The notes under the pieces are model-generated. The model was not told where the DNA came from, did no database searches, and was given only the letters and a program-made list of their open reading frames with translations. This document shows positions 18,216 to 27,932 of a stretch of 64,000 nt of DNA, one piece after another. How positions within the stretch are numbered: the stretch's first letter is position 1; every line of letters begins with the position of its first letter. The stretch is from contig JAIXLB010000096.1 of the NCBI GenBank assembly GCA_026931905.1, forward strand, positions 26,956-90,955. Reading direction: 5' to 3'. This stretch comes from Chitinophagales bacterium. Lineage in GTDB: Bacteria > Bacteroidota > Bacteroidia > Chitinophagales > Chitinophagaceae. The position numbers were made by a program, and so were the translations under genes.

Positions 18216-19667
18216 ATGTTTAACAAGCGTATTAAAGTAAAAGAATTATTACAAACAGAAATTACAGGTCAAGAAGTTATTGTAATGGGCTGGGTAAGAA
18301 CTTTTAGAAACAACCAATTTATAGCATTGAACGATGGTAGTACTAATAATAATTTACAAGTAGTTGTTGCATTAGGTTTATTAAACGAAGACACTTTAAA
18401 ACGCATTACTACTGGTGCATCTATTAAAGTAAAAGGAGAAGTTGTACCAAGTTTAGGCAAAGGACAAAAAATTGAATTAAAAGCAATTGCAATAGAAATT
18501 TTGGGCGATAGCGATGCAGAAAAATATCCTTTACAACCCAAAAAACACAGCTTAGAATTTTTAAGAGAAATAGCACATTTGCGTTTTAGAACAAACACTT
18601 TTGGAGCAGTATTTCGTGTAAGACATGCTTTGGCTTTTGCTATTCATAAATTTTTCAACGAAAAAGAATTTGTGTATTTACACACTCCTATTATAACTGC
18701 AAGTGATGCAGAAGGTGCAGGAGAAATGTTTAGAGTAACCACACTACCTATTGATGGCACTGCTCCAAAAAAGGAAGATGGTAGTATTGATTTTAATGAA
18801 GATTTTTTTGGGAAAAGCACTAATCTTACAGTTAGTGGACAATTAGAAGCCGAGCTTGGAGCAATGGCTTTTAGTGAGGTTTATACTTTTGGACCAACGT
18901 TTAGAGCAGAAAACAGCAATACTACAAGACACTTAGCAGAGTTTTGGATGATTGAACCAGAAGTTGCTTTTGCTGACATTGAAGATAATATGAATTTAGC
19001 AGAAGCATTTATTCAATACATTATTAGTTATGTAATGGAGCATAACAAAGAAGACCTTGAGTTTTTAGATGCACGCTTAGCAGAAGAAGAAAAGCAAAAA
19101 CCTCAAAACGAAAGACAAGAATTTGGATTAATTGAAAAATTAAAATTTGTAGTAGATAATAAATTTGAAAGAATTACTTACACCGAAGCTATAGAAATTT
19201 TACTCAATAGTCCTGCATATAAGAAAAAGAAATTTAAGTATGATGTTCAATGGGGTATTGATATGCAAAGTGAACATGAAAGATATTTGGTAGAAAAACA
19301 TTTTAAAAAACCGGTAATAGTTATCAATTATCCAGCAGCTATAAAAGCATTTTATATGCGTTTAAATGAAGGCTGTGAAACAGGAAGAGAAACTGTAGCA
19401 GCAATGGATATTTTGGCTCCAGGAATTGGTGAAATTGTTGGAGGAAGCCAAAGAGAAGAAAGGTATGATGTATTACTAAATAAAATGAAACAATTTAACA
19501 TTCCTGAAAAAGAAATGTTTTGGTATTTAGATACCAGAAAATTTGGAACTGTACCTCATGCAGGTTTTGGTTTAGGTTTTGAACGCATGGTGCAATTTGT
19601 TACAGGCATGACCAATATTAGAGATGTAATACCTTTTGCAAGAACACCTAAAAACTGTGAGTTTTAA
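18216..19667 (+). CDS. asnS: asparagine--tRNA ligase
   Basis: The 483-residue class II synthetase attaches asparagine to tRNA-Asn. The N-terminal OB-fold anticodon-binding domain ([20 protein letters not shown]) covers about residues 19-105. The catalytic domain follows, with motif 2-like [20 protein letters not shown], where RHLAEF is typical of AsnRS, and motif 3 [10 protein letters not shown] near the end. Length is usual for the bacterial enzyme. It is transcribed divergently from rho and converges with the NUDIX gene. Confidence 0.96.
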   Translation: MFNKRIKVKELLQTEITGQEVIVMGWVRTFRNNQFIALNDGSTNNNLQVVVALGLLNEDTLKRITTGASIKVKGEVVPSLGKGQKIELKAIAIEILGDSDAEKYPLQPKKHSLEFLREIAHLRFRTNTFGAVFRVRHALAFAIHKFFNEKEFVYLHTPIITASDAEGAGEMFRVTTLPIDGTAPKKEDGSIDFNEDFFGKSTNLTVSGQLEAELGAMAFSEVYTFGPTFRAENSNTTRHLAEFWMIEPEVAFADIEDNMNLAEAFIQYIISYVMEHNKEDLEFLDARLAEEEKQKPQNERQEFGLIEKLKFVVDNKFERITYTEAIEILLNSPAYKKKKFKYDVQWGIDMQSEHERYLVEKHFKKPVIVINYPAAIKAFYMRLNEGCETGRETVAAMDILAPGIGEIVGGSQREERYDVLLNKMKQFNIPEKEMFWYLDTRKFGTVPHAGFGLGFERMVQFVTGMTNIRDVIPFARTPKNCEF

Positions 19668-19717
19668 AAGTTTGGTTGAAAAGTAAAAAATTACCCTATA
19701 CAATATAAGTTTCATTT

Positions 19718-20278
19718 TTACATTCTTTTCTCCAACCAGCCCAAAGCAAGGTAAGCAGCATAAATAGCACCTATTTGTACGCCATGGATAATTTCACTTC
19801 GTTCAATCATTTGTAAAACTTCTTTTTTATCAAGTAGAAGTACATCTAATTCTTCAAAAGGATCAGTGTTTTGAGCAACAATTTGTTTGGTTGCTTTTGC
19901 AATAAAAAAATGTGCTGTATTATTATTAATTGCAGGATTGGGAGATGTTGTATATAAAAGTTGAAGATTAGTAATGGCATAACCCGTTTCTTCCAATACT
20001 TCTCGAGTTGCTGCTTGTACAGGTGTTTCATTTTTATCTATTATACCACCAGGTAGTTCAATAGTTGTTTTACCAACTGCATGACGATATTGACGAACCA
20101 TAATAATTTTTTCGTCATCAGTTACTACCACTACATTGCACCAATCAGGAAATTCTAAAACATAGTAAGGTTCTACAATTCTTTTGTCTGGCATTTCACA
20201 ACTATCTGCACGAGCTATAAACCATTGGTCTTTATAAACGTATTTTGATGATATAGTTTTCCAGTTTAAATCTCTCAA
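19718..20278 (-). CDS. NUDIX hydrolase (ADP-ribose pyrophosphatase-like)
   Basis: The 186-residue protein carries a complete NUDIX box, GGIIDKNETPVQAATREVLE continuing ETGY, at about residues 76-99, with all metal-binding glutamates present. The N-terminal ISSKYVYKDQWFIARADSCE and the ARTR-like PYYVLEFPDWCNVVVVTDD region suggest the ADP-ribose/ADP-sugar pyrophosphatase group. The exact substrate is not known. It lies 34 bases after pafA on the same strand, so the two are likely co-transcribed. Confidence 0.9.
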   Translation of the reverse strand: MRDLNWKTISSKYVYKDQWFIARADSCEMPDKRIVEPYYVLEFPDWCNVVVVTDDEKIIMVRQYRHAVGKTTIELPGGIIDKNETPVQAATREVLEETGYAITNLQLLYTTSPNPAINNNTAHFFIAKATKQIVAQNTDPFEELDVLLLDKKEVLQMIERSEIIHGVQIGAIYAAYLALGWLEKRM

Positions 20279-20312
20279 AGTATAAAATTTTAAAAATTAA
20301 AACACAACACAA

Positions 20313-21968
20313 TTACTCCAATACTTCACTAATTACTTTTCCTACACAACCATTAGGCATTTGTATTTTTAATAAAGCTGCTACTGTTGCAGCAATATCT
20401 GTCATATAAGTTTCACGATGTGTAGCCCCTTTTTTAATTCCCCAACCATACCAAAGTAATGGAATGTGTGAGTCGTAAGGATTCCAAGAACCATGTGTAG
20501 TGCCTGTTTTAGAGTAACCTTCTAAATAACCAGGTTTGGGAATAATCTGTATATCGCCACTTCTATTTGCAAAATAGCCATTAATAGCTCTTTCTTTTAT
20601 AGTGCTGTTGAGCGTAGTGTTGGCGGCATTTTTTAATTCAAAAACATTAGCTACGCCTTCTATATTTGATGTAATTTCTATAATTCTGTTTATGATTTTT
20701 TGTCTGTTGGGATTGTTTTCCTGAAAGGTTGCTTTGTTAAATGTAAGCTGATAATTTAATGCAGCAATTAAAACGCTATCAATACCAAATTCTTCTTTTA
20801 TAGCTGTATTAATTTCTCTAATAAGTACAGAGTCTTTAGGAGTTCTTCCACCAGGAATTTTGTTTTCAACTAAAAACTCTGGTACATGAGCAACAGCATG
20901 ATCTGCAGTTAAAAATATGGTGTAATTTCCTTTACCTACTTGTTTATCCAGTGCATCTAATAAATGCCCTAACTCTATATCCAATCTTACATAATCATCT
21001 ACCATTTCCCAACTATTTGGTCCAAAAGCATGACCTATATAATCTGTGCTTGAGTAACTTACTGTAAGAAAATCTGTATAAATACCTTTCCCTAATTTTT
21101 CATTAACTAAAACAGCTTTTGCCATTTCTGTTGTTAAAGTATTGCCTTGAGGTGTAGTTAAAATTTTCTTATAATCTTTTCCTATAAATTCAGAAAAGTT
21201 GTAAGGAAATCCTTTTTGATTTTTACCAAATGGTTTTGATTCGTATTCTTTAATATCGTCAGAGGCATACAAAGTATAATTTTCTTTTGGTAATAAAATA
21301 TTCCAATTTAGTTTGTATAAACTATCTACTAATTTTCTGTTGTTAAAAGCTGTAACCCAGTTAGGTAAAGTATTCATGTAATAAGTACTGGTAATAAAAT
21401 TTCCATTTTTACTATCATACCAATAGGCTGCATTAGCACTGTGTCCTGCAGGTAAAATGGCACCTCTGTCTTTTAATGCAATACCAATTGCTTTGCTTTT
21501 AAAATTGGTTGAAAGTCTTAACTCATCGCAAATAGAAGTAACCAACATATTTTTTGGACTCATTTTTCCTGCAACCGAATCTTTTCCTCCTATTCCTTCT
21601 ACAGATTTATCTTCACTACAATACACTACACGATTGAGGTTTTTATCCCACCAATTATTTCCTGTTATTCCATGAATTGCTGGCACACTACCTGTATATA
21701 CACAAGTATGACCACAGGCTGTAAATGTTGGTAAATAAGGCACAAAAGTATTATCGCAACTAAAACCATTATTCATTAATCTTTTAAAACCGCCATTGCT
21801 GCTGTATAAATCATAAAAACGATACAAATAATCCCAACGCATTTGGTCAATAACAACACCAACTACTAATTTAGGTTTAGCAGGAGTTTGCTTTGTTTTG
21901 TTAATTGGTTTTTGAGCAAAAGAATAAATGCTTATGAATGGTAGAACTAATAAAATAATTTTTTTCAT
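20313..21968 (-). CDS. pafA: PafA-type alkaline phosphatase
   Basis: A signal peptide (MKKIILLVLPFISIYSFA) precedes an alkaline-phosphatase-superfamily domain of full length (551 residues). VGVVIDQMRWDYLYRF holds the first zinc-binding Asp. The likely nucleophile is Thr83 in PTFTACGHT. NNWWD resembles the region of the substrate-binding Asn, GHSANAAYWYD follows, and TADHAV and THGSWNPYDSHIPL hold further zinc ligands. PafA enzymes of Bacteroidota are phosphate-insensitive periplasmic phosphomonoesterases that release phosphate and carbon from organic phosphates. This fits with the PiT/DUF47 pair elsewhere in the window. A -7 box lies at 21990. Confidence 0.92.
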   Translation of the reverse strand: MKKIILLVLPFISIYSFAQKPINKTKQTPAKPKLVVGVVIDQMRWDYLYRFYDLYSSNGGFKRLMNNGFSCDNTFVPYLPTFTACGHTCVYTGSVPAIHGITGNNWWDKNLNRVVYCSEDKSVEGIGGKDSVAGKMSPKNMLVTSICDELRLSTNFKSKAIGIALKDRGAILPAGHSANAAYWYDSKNGNFITSTYYMNTLPNWVTAFNNRKLVDSLYKLNWNILLPKENYTLYASDDIKEYESKPFGKNQKGFPYNFSEFIGKDYKKILTTPQGNTLTTEMAKAVLVNEKLGKGIYTDFLTVSYSSTDYIGHAFGPNSWEMVDDYVRLDIELGHLLDALDKQVGKGNYTIFLTADHAVAHVPEFLVENKIPGGRTPKDSVLIREINTAIKEEFGIDSVLIAALNYQLTFNKATFQENNPNRQKIINRIIEITSNIEGVANVFELKNAANTTLNSTIKERAINGYFANRSGDIQIIPKPGYLEGYSKTGTTHGSWNPYDSHIPLLWYGWGIKKGATHRETYMTDIAATVAALLKIQMPNGCVGKVISEVLE

Positions 21969-21989
21969 AGTACAAAGTAATTAAAGCAT

Positions 21990-21997
21990 CAAATGTA
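21990..21997 (-). promoter_or_regulatory. -7 box TACATTTG upstream of pafA
   Basis: The plus strand reads CAAATGTA, which is TACATTTG on the minus strand, 21 bases before the pafA ATG. Confidence 0.5.
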
Positions 21998-22083
21998 CAA
22001 TTTGAAACGATGTGTTGGTGAATAATTGGCTATGAGCAAGTAGTGCATTGATGTATTTTGTTTTCAATTTATTGGTAAATAGT

Positions 22084-22091
22084 TACCTTTG
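22084..22091 (+). promoter_or_regulatory. -7 box TACCTTTG upstream of serine palmitoyltransferase
   Basis: A match to TAnnTTTG, 121 bases before the spt ATG. It implies a leader of about 115 bases that contains the short ORF at 22117-22176. Confidence 0.5.
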
Positions 22092-22116
22092 CGACAATTT
22101 TTTATTTTGTACAGTA

Positions 22117-22176
22117 ATGAGTAAAACGTACAAGTGTGCGACGCAACGGATGTTTCCTATTTATTCTATTGTTTAG
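22117..22176 (+). CDS. possible 19-residue upstream ORF in the spt leader
   Basis: ATG at 22117 opens MSKTYKCATQRMFPIYSIV and stops at TAG 22174-22176, between the -7 box at 22084 and the spt start at 22213. It is in frame with spt but separated by the stop. The stretch AAGTGTGCGACGCAACGGAT is unusually rich in CG dinucleotides for this genome, which hints at selection on the sequence. Whether the peptide is made is unknown; the segment could equally be a protein- or RNA-binding leader element. Confidence 0.3.
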   Translation: MSKTYKCATQRMFPIYSIV

Positions 22177-22212
22177 TACATACAAATTATTTAATCTAAA
22201 ATAAACTTATCA

Positions 22213-23472
22213 ATGGCAGACATTTTTGAAAAATTAGTTAAGAATTATGGACCTATTGGTCAGCATAGAGATAGAGCTCATGGGTATTTTGCTTTTCCTA
22301 AATTAGAAGGACCTATTAGCAGTAGAATGAAATTTAGAGGCAAAGATGTAATTGTGTGGAGTTTGAATAATTATTTGGGTTTGGCAAATCATCCTGATAT
22401 TAGAAAAATAGATGCTGAAGCTTCTGCAGAATGGGGACTTGCTTACCCAATGGGTGCAAGAATGATGAGTGGTAATAGTAATTTGCATGAACAATTGGAA
22501 GCAGAATTGGCTGCTTTTGAACATAAAGAAGATGCTATTTTAATGAACTATGGCTATCAAGGAATCATGAGTGCTATAGATGCAATTTGTGGCAGACATG
22601 ATGTGATTGTGTATGATGCTGAAAGTCATGCTTGTATTATTGATGGATTGCGTTTGCATCCAGGTCATAGGTTTGTTTTTAAACATAATGATTTGGCAGA
22701 TTGTGAAAAGCAGTTGGAACGTGCTACTGCTTTAATTGAAAAACAAAAATCTGGTGGCATATTAGTTATTACAGAAGGAGTATTTGGTATGGCAGGCGAT
22801 CAAGGAAAACTAAAAGAAATTATAGATTTTAAAAAGAAATATGATTTTCGTTTGTTGGTAGATGATGCTCATGGGTTTGGCACTTTAGGCAAAACAGGAG
22901 CTGGTGCTGGTGAAGAACAAGGCTGTCAAGATGGGATAGATTTATACTTTAGCACATTTGCAAAAAGTATGGCAAGCATTGGTGCTTTTATGGCAGGCGA
23001 TAGAATTATTATAGATTATATTCGTTACAATATTCGTAGTCAAATTTTTGCAAAGAGTTTACCCATGCCTATTGTTGTTGGTAATTTAAAACGCTTACAC
23101 ATGTTGCAAACAATGCCAGAGTTAAAAGAAAAATTATGGTATAATGCTTTAAAACTTCAAGCAGGATTGAAAGAAAGAGGTTTTGATATTGGTAATACAG
23201 ATACACCTGTAACTCCTGTATATATGAAAGGTGGTGTAGAAGAAGCCACTGCTATGGTTATGGATTTAAGAGAAAATTATGGTGTGTTTGCAAGTATTGT
23301 TGTATATCCTGTAATACCTAAAGGACATATTATTTATCGCCTTATTCCAAGTGCTGCACATACTGATGAAGATATTGAAATTACACTAAAAGCCTTTAGT
23401 GAAACAAAACAAAAATTAGATGCAGGTGTTTATAAAGTAGAAGTAATACCAGATATGGCAGAAAAGAATTAA
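22213..23472 (+). CDS. spt: serine palmitoyltransferase (alpha-oxoamine synthase family)
   Basis: The 419-residue PLP enzyme belongs to the group including glycine C-acetyltransferase and AONS. The PLP lysine is Lys251 in STFAKSMASIG. The stacking histidine is His139 in ESHAC, and Asp218/His220 lie in VDDAHGFG. The overall form (YGPIGQHRDRAHGYFAFPKL at the N terminus, MGARMMSGNSNLHEQLE) matches the Bacteroidota serine palmitoyltransferase that condenses serine with palmitoyl-CoA to start sphingolipid synthesis. AONS is less likely because no biotin genes are adjacent. It is monocistronic, with a strong terminator at 23498. Confidence 0.85.
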   Translation: MADIFEKLVKNYGPIGQHRDRAHGYFAFPKLEGPISSRMKFRGKDVIVWSLNNYLGLANHPDIRKIDAEASAEWGLAYPMGARMMSGNSNLHEQLEAELAAFEHKEDAILMNYGYQGIMSAIDAICGRHDVIVYDAESHACIIDGLRLHPGHRFVFKHNDLADCEKQLERATALIEKQKSGGILVITEGVFGMAGDQGKLKEIIDFKKKYDFRLLVDDAHGFGTLGKTGAGAGEEQGCQDGIDLYFSTFAKSMASIGAFMAGDRIIIDYIRYNIRSQIFAKSLPMPIVVGNLKRLHMLQTMPELKEKLWYNALKLQAGLKERGFDIGNTDTPVTPVYMKGGVEEATAMVMDLRENYGVFASIVVYPVIPKGHIIYRLIPSAAHTDEDIEITLKAFSETKQKLDAGVYKVEVIPDMAEKN

Positions 23473-23497
23473 GAAATTTGTTGAGAAATATTTATTT

Positions 23498-23540
23498 ACA
23501 GCGATAAAATAATGTATAAAATTTTATCGCTGTTTTATTT
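23498..23540 (+). terminator. intrinsic terminator after spt
   Basis: ACAGCGATAAAAT (23498-23510) pairs perfectly with 23521-23533 around a ten-base loop, followed by a T-rich run. Confidence 0.8.
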
Positions 23541-23573
23541 TAATTATCTTCATTACTCAATTATCAATCATAG

Positions 23574-25151
23574 ATGAAGAAAATTTTGTTTGTACTGCTG
23601 TTTGTTCAGCTAAAAAGTATTGCTCAAAAAGCAGATTATTGGCAACAGTATTTACATTATAGTATTGAAGTTTCTTTAAACGATAAAGAAAAATCTATTA
23701 CAGGATTTGAAAAAATTGTTTACACCAACAACTCCCCTGAAACACTTGATTTTATTTGGTTTCACATTTACCCCAATGCGTATAAGAATAAAAATACTGC
23801 ATTATTTCAGCAATTAGAAAACGATAAGGAAAGAAAAAAAGAAAGTGTAAAATATGGTTATATAGATGGACTTTCATTTTCAGTAGATGGAAAAGCGGCG
23901 AAAACAAAACCACATAAAGACCATATTGATATCATAAAATTAATTTTACCCGAACCATTAATGCCTGGCAAATCAATAACTATTGCAACGCCTTTTAAAG
24001 TTTATTTGCCTTCTTATTTTTCACGTTCTGGTTATGCAGATAATGAATTTATGATTTGCCAATGGTATCCCAAACCTGCAGTATATGATAAAGATGGATG
24101 GCACGAAATGCCTTATTTAGATATGGGTGAGTTTTATAGTGAATATGCAACCTATAATGTAAGTATTACTGTACCTGCTGACTATATTGTTGCAGCAACT
24201 GGAAATATGCTTACCACCCATGAAAAAGAAATGTATAAAAAATTGGGCACTGCTAATGTTGCCAATAAATTAGAGAGTCCTCAATTATATAAACCATTAA
24301 ATAATAATGCTACAAAAACCTTAGTTTATCATCAAGATAGTGTGCCAGATTTTGCATGGTTTGCTGATAAAGATTTTGTAATTCAGTACGACACGTTGCA
24401 ATTAAATTCAGGAAAAATAATTGATGTATTTACCTACTATCACAACAAAAGAAAAACTGTTTGGAATAATAGTATTGATTTTGTAAAAGATGCTACAAAG
24501 GCTTATAGTAATTGGATTGGGGAATATGCTTATTCAATAGTACAAGCTGTAGAAGGTCCAAAAAATAATGCAAGTGGTGGAATGGAATATCCTACAATAA
24601 CTTTAATTACAAGCCCCGATGCTGATAGTAAAATTTTAGATGCTGTTATTGCACATGAAGTGGGACATAATTGGTTTATGAGCATGTTGGGCAGTAATGA
24701 AAGAAAACATGCTTGGCTTGATGAGGGCTTAAACTCCTATTATGAATTTAGATATGAGGCAGAAAAATACAGAGCCAATTTTATGTTGGGAAATTTTATT
24801 CCAAAAAAATATAAAGAACTCTCTGCTGATGAATTTTTAGATAATGTTTACAAAGTGTTTCAAAACTTTTTTCCCTTGAATGAAATAATTGATAAACCTT
24901 CTGATGAATTTGCAACAAGTACGGCTTATGGCATTACCTCTTATATAAAAGCAGCTATATGGATGCATGCAATAGAAAAAGCCATTGGTAAAGAAATGGT
25001 AGATAAAGCCTTTCAACTGTATTTTAGTAAATGGAAATTTAAACACCCACAACCCAACGATTTACAAGCAGCTTTTGAGCAAGTAACAGGAAAAAAATTC
25101 AATAAAACTTTTTTATTGCTAAAACAAGAAGGAGCTATAAATTTTAGATAG
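23574..25151 (+). CDS. M1-family metallopeptidase
   Basis: A 525-residue exported protein with a short signal peptide (MKKILFVLLFVQLKSIAQ). The substrate motif GGMEY is at residues 335-339. The zinc site HEVGH is at 361-365, with the third ligand Glu384 in WLDEGLNSYYE. All catalytic residues are present. The usual M1 C-terminal HEAT domain is absent, so it is a short form common in Bacteroidota. It probably trims N-terminal amino acids from peptides in the periplasm. A second, longer M1 member is at 52761. It converges with the glycosyltransferase gene, 5 bases between stops. Confidence 0.92.
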   Translation: MKKILFVLLFVQLKSIAQKADYWQQYLHYSIEVSLNDKEKSITGFEKIVYTNNSPETLDFIWFHIYPNAYKNKNTALFQQLENDKERKKESVKYGYIDGLSFSVDGKAAKTKPHKDHIDIIKLILPEPLMPGKSITIATPFKVYLPSYFSRSGYADNEFMICQWYPKPAVYDKDGWHEMPYLDMGEFYSEYATYNVSITVPADYIVAATGNMLTTHEKEMYKKLGTANVANKLESPQLYKPLNNNATKTLVYHQDSVPDFAWFADKDFVIQYDTLQLNSGKIIDVFTYYHNKRKTVWNNSIDFVKDATKAYSNWIGEYAYSIVQAVEGPKNNASGGMEYPTITLITSPDADSKILDAVIAHEVGHNWFMSMLGSNERKHAWLDEGLNSYYEFRYEAEKYRANFMLGNFIPKKYKELSADEFLDNVYKVFQNFFPLNEIIDKPSDEFATSTAYGITSYIKAAIWMHAIEKAIGKEMVDKAFQLYFSKWKFKHPQPNDLQAAFEQVTGKKFNKTFLLLKQEGAINFR

Positions 25152-25156
25152 ATGGT

Positions 25157-26308
25157 TTAATTTTTACTAAGCGTTACAATCGTATCACACAATGTTTGCC
25201 AACTGTATTTCTTTTTTTCTTCTACTAAATGAGGTATAAAAAAGTTTTCACCCAACTCATAAAGTTCTACAATTTTTTCAGCTATAGAGTTTGCATTGGG
25301 TTCGGCTACTAAACCAACTTTTTTATCAGGCACCATATCTGGCAAGCCACCAACATTTGTTACCAACATGGGTTTGTTAAAATGATAAGCCAATGGCGTA
25401 ACACCACTTTGTGTTGCATTTTTATAAGGCTGAATAACAAAATCGGCTGCACTTAAAAAATAACGCACTTCAGTATCAGGAATAAAATCTGTTTTTAAAA
25501 TAAGTTGAGAAGAAATATTGAGTTGTGCAATTTGTTCTTCATACAATTTTTTATCATCATAAAATTCGCCTGCAACTAATAATTTAATGTTGAGATTGGT
25601 GTGTTGTTGCTGCAAAATTTTCATGGCATTCAATAAAATATCGAGCCCTTTATATTTTCTTATAAAGCCAAAAAATAAAATAATTTTATCGTCCTTATTC
25701 AAGTTTAAAAATGCTCTTGCTTCACTTTTATTTAAGGCTTCACCAAAATTATCGTACAAAGGATGCACCATTTGTAAAGCAGGTTTTGAAGAAAAAGTTT
25801 TTAAATCGCACATTACTTTTTTACTCATGGTTACAAAAGCATCAACAGGCTTTACAAAATATTTGGTTAGTTGGTTGTCGCCTAAGCGTTTTTCATGAGG
25901 AATAATATTATCGGCAATACAAATAATTTTGGTTTTCTTATTTCGTTTTGCAATTCTTAAAATGGTTCCTAAACAAGCTCCCATAAAAGGCAACCAATAA
26001 CGTACAACAATAATGGCTGCTTGTTCGTTTTTTAATTGCCAACCTATTTTAATCCAATTAAAAGGATTGATAGAGTTAATACAAACCTTTATCGCCATGT
26101 TTTTTGGTGCAGATTCAGTAGAATATTGAGTAGTGCCAGGAAAAAGAAAATTAGGATATTGTAAAGAAAAAGTATAAATACATGTATCAAAACCTTGCTG
26201 TAAAAATTGTTTTGCCAATCGTTCATTAAAAGATGCTAAGCCACCACGCAATGGATGGGCAGGTCCTATAATAATTACTTTTTTATCCGAAGAAGAATTA
26301 AATTGCAC
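25157..26308 (-). CDS. GT4-type glycosyltransferase
   Basis: The 383-residue GT-B protein has an N-terminal GPAHPLRGGLASFNERLAKQ acceptor-side glycine loop. Its C-terminal nucleotide-sugar domain shows ILFFGFIRKYKGLDILLNAM and the donor-binding segment FVIQPYKNATQSGVTPLAYH, where the usual EPFG-type Glu is replaced by Gln. It probably transfers a sugar from an activated nucleotide donor to a surface glycan or lipid. No other glycan genes are nearby, so the product cannot be named. It is divergent from clpP with about 175 bases between. Confidence 0.87.
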   Translation of the reverse strand: MQFNSSSDKKVIIIGPAHPLRGGLASFNERLAKQFLQQGFDTCIYTFSLQYPNFLFPGTTQYSTESAPKNMAIKVCINSINPFNWIKIGWQLKNEQAAIIVVRYWLPFMGACLGTILRIAKRNKKTKIICIADNIIPHEKRLGDNQLTKYFVKPVDAFVTMSKKVMCDLKTFSSKPALQMVHPLYDNFGEALNKSEARAFLNLNKDDKIILFFGFIRKYKGLDILLNAMKILQQQHTNLNIKLLVAGEFYDDKKLYEEQIAQLNISSQLILKTDFIPDTEVRYFLSAADFVIQPYKNATQSGVTPLAYHFNKPMLVTNVGGLPDMVPDKKVGLVAEPNANSIAEKIVELYELGENFFIPHLVEEKKKYSWQTLCDTIVTLSKN

Positions 26309-26484
26309 TACTTATTTACTGTTTAAAATCAAAGTTATACGAATTGTAATAGAGTGCTTAATCCATCAACTAAATAAATCATAAAAAATTAGTTTGTGCT
26401 TTATTTTTAAATTTTTACTCTCAAATTTGATGTTTGATTTAACAAAAGTTCAAAACACTTATCTTCAACCCCAAAATTTAAAGC

Positions 26485-27174
26485 ATGAATATAGAAAAGG
26501 AATTTAAAAAGTTTGCCATAAAAAACCAAGGCATTAGTAGTGCTGTTTTACATAATTACCAAACAGTTTTTAACCCTACCAATCTTACTCCATATATCAT
26601 TGAAGAACGTCCATTGAATATTGCACAAATGGATGTGTTTAGTAGGTTGATGATGGATAGAATTATTTTTTTAGGCGAAGGTATTAATGATTATGTAGCC
26701 AATATTATTACAGCACAATTATTATTTTTAGAAAGTGTAGATAGAAGCAGGGATATTCAAATGTATATCAATAGTCCAGGAGGTAGTGTTTATGCAGGTT
26801 TGGGCGTTTATGATACAATGCAATTTATTAATCCAGATGTAAGCACTATTTGTACAGGAATTGCAGCAAGTATGGGTGCAGTTTTATTATGTGCAGGTGT
26901 AAAAGGAAAAAGAACAGCATTAAAACATAGTCGTATCATGTTGCATCAACCAAGTGGAGCTATTGGAGGTCAAGCTACAGACATAGGCATTACAGCAAAA
27001 GAAATTAAAATATTAAAACAAGAATTGTACGAAGTAATTGCACATCATACCGAAAAAGAAGTAGCCCAAATTGCCAAAGATTGTGATAGAGATTTTTGGA
27101 TGAAAGCCTTAGAAGCAAAAGAGTATGGTATTGTAGATGAAGTTTTATTAACCAATTTAAAAAAACAAGAATAA
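26485..27174 (+). CDS. clpP: ClpP protease subunit, first copy
   Basis: The 229-residue serine peptidase subunit shows Ser129 in GIAASMGA, His154 in IMLHQPSG and Asp203 in CDRDFWM, the complete catalytic triad. The N-terminal 35 residues are longer than in E. coli and may include a propeptide. It is followed by a second, different clpP after 30 bases and then clpX. Two distinct subunits in one cluster suggest either a mixed-ring protease or two separate ones. No perfect -7 box was found in front. Confidence 0.95.
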   Translation: MNIEKEFKKFAIKNQGISSAVLHNYQTVFNPTNLTPYIIEERPLNIAQMDVFSRLMMDRIIFLGEGINDYVANIITAQLLFLESVDRSRDIQMYINSPGGSVYAGLGVYDTMQFINPDVSTICTGIAASMGAVLLCAGVKGKRTALKHSRIMLHQPSGAIGGQATDIGITAKEIKILKQELYEVIAHHTEKEVAQIAKDCDRDFWMKALEAKEYGIVDEVLLTNLKKQE

Positions 27175-27204
27175 TTTTTTATCCTCAAGAAAATTAAACA
27201 AACT

Positions 27205-27846
27205 ATGTTACACAATAAATATATACTTACCCCATTTAGAATGGATGATGAAGAAGATGATGACAACAAAAAAGAAGAAAGCAAAGAACAATTAAGCCCT
27301 GGTATGATTAAAAAAATGGAACAACTTTTTTTTGAAAAAAGAGCTGTGTATTTATGGGGTGTTGTAGAAGATAAAAGTATTAGAGAAATTGTAAGTAAAA
27401 TAATGCTTTTAGAAGCCGATAAACCCGGTGAAGAAATAAAACTATACATCAACAGCCCAGGAGGAGTTGTTACAAGTGGTATGGTTTTATACGATACCAT
27501 AAAAATGATAAGTAGCCCTGTAAGTACAATATGTATGGGGCTTGCAGCAAGTATGGGCTCCATTTTATTGAGTGTAGGAGCAAAAGGGAAAAGGTTTATT
27601 TATCCTCATGGTGAGGTTATGATTCATCAACCAAGTTTAAGTGGATATTATCAAGCAACCAGTGCAGATATTGAAATTCAAGCCATTCAAATGGAAAAAA
27701 CAAAACAGTTGGGAGCAAAAATATTAGCTGAAAACTGTGGCAAAACTATTAAGCAAGTTTTAAAAGATTTTGACCGTGATTATTGGATGGATGCCAAAGA
27801 AGCTGTAGATTATGGTATTGTAGATGATATACTAAAAAAACTGTAA
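27205..27846 (+). CDS. clpP: ClpP protease subunit, second copy
   Basis: The 213-residue paralogue also has an intact triad: Ser116 in GLAASMGS, His141 in VMIHQPS and Asp192 in FDRDYWM. It differs from the first copy mainly by a highly acidic N-terminal extension (MDDEEDDDNKKEESKEQ at residues 13-29) before the first helix. The ATG at 27205 is used; a second ATG just before the acidic stretch (27241) is a possible start. It is separated from clpX by 86 bases that contain a -7 box. Confidence 0.93.
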   Translation: MLHNKYILTPFRMDDEEDDDNKKEESKEQLSPGMIKKMEQLFFEKRAVYLWGVVEDKSIREIVSKIMLLEADKPGEEIKLYINSPGGVVTSGMVLYDTIKMISSPVSTICMGLAASMGSILLSVGAKGKRFIYPHGEVMIHQPSLSGYYQATSADIEIQAIQMEKTKQLGAKILAENCGKTIKQVLKDFDRDYWMDAKEAVDYGIVDDILKKL

Positions 27847-27891
27847 AAACGTTTTATTAATTATTTAAGATAATACATTCATTAATTAGCG

Positions 27892-27899
27892 TAGCTTTG
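27892..27899 (+). promoter_or_regulatory. -7 box TAGCTTTG upstream of clpX
   Basis: A match to TAnnTTTG, 33 bases before the clpX ATG, suggesting that clpX has its own promoter besides read-through from the clpP genes. Confidence 0.5.
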
Positions 27900-27932
27900 A
27901 AAAAAGTTTAAAAACATTAATTAAAAATTATA

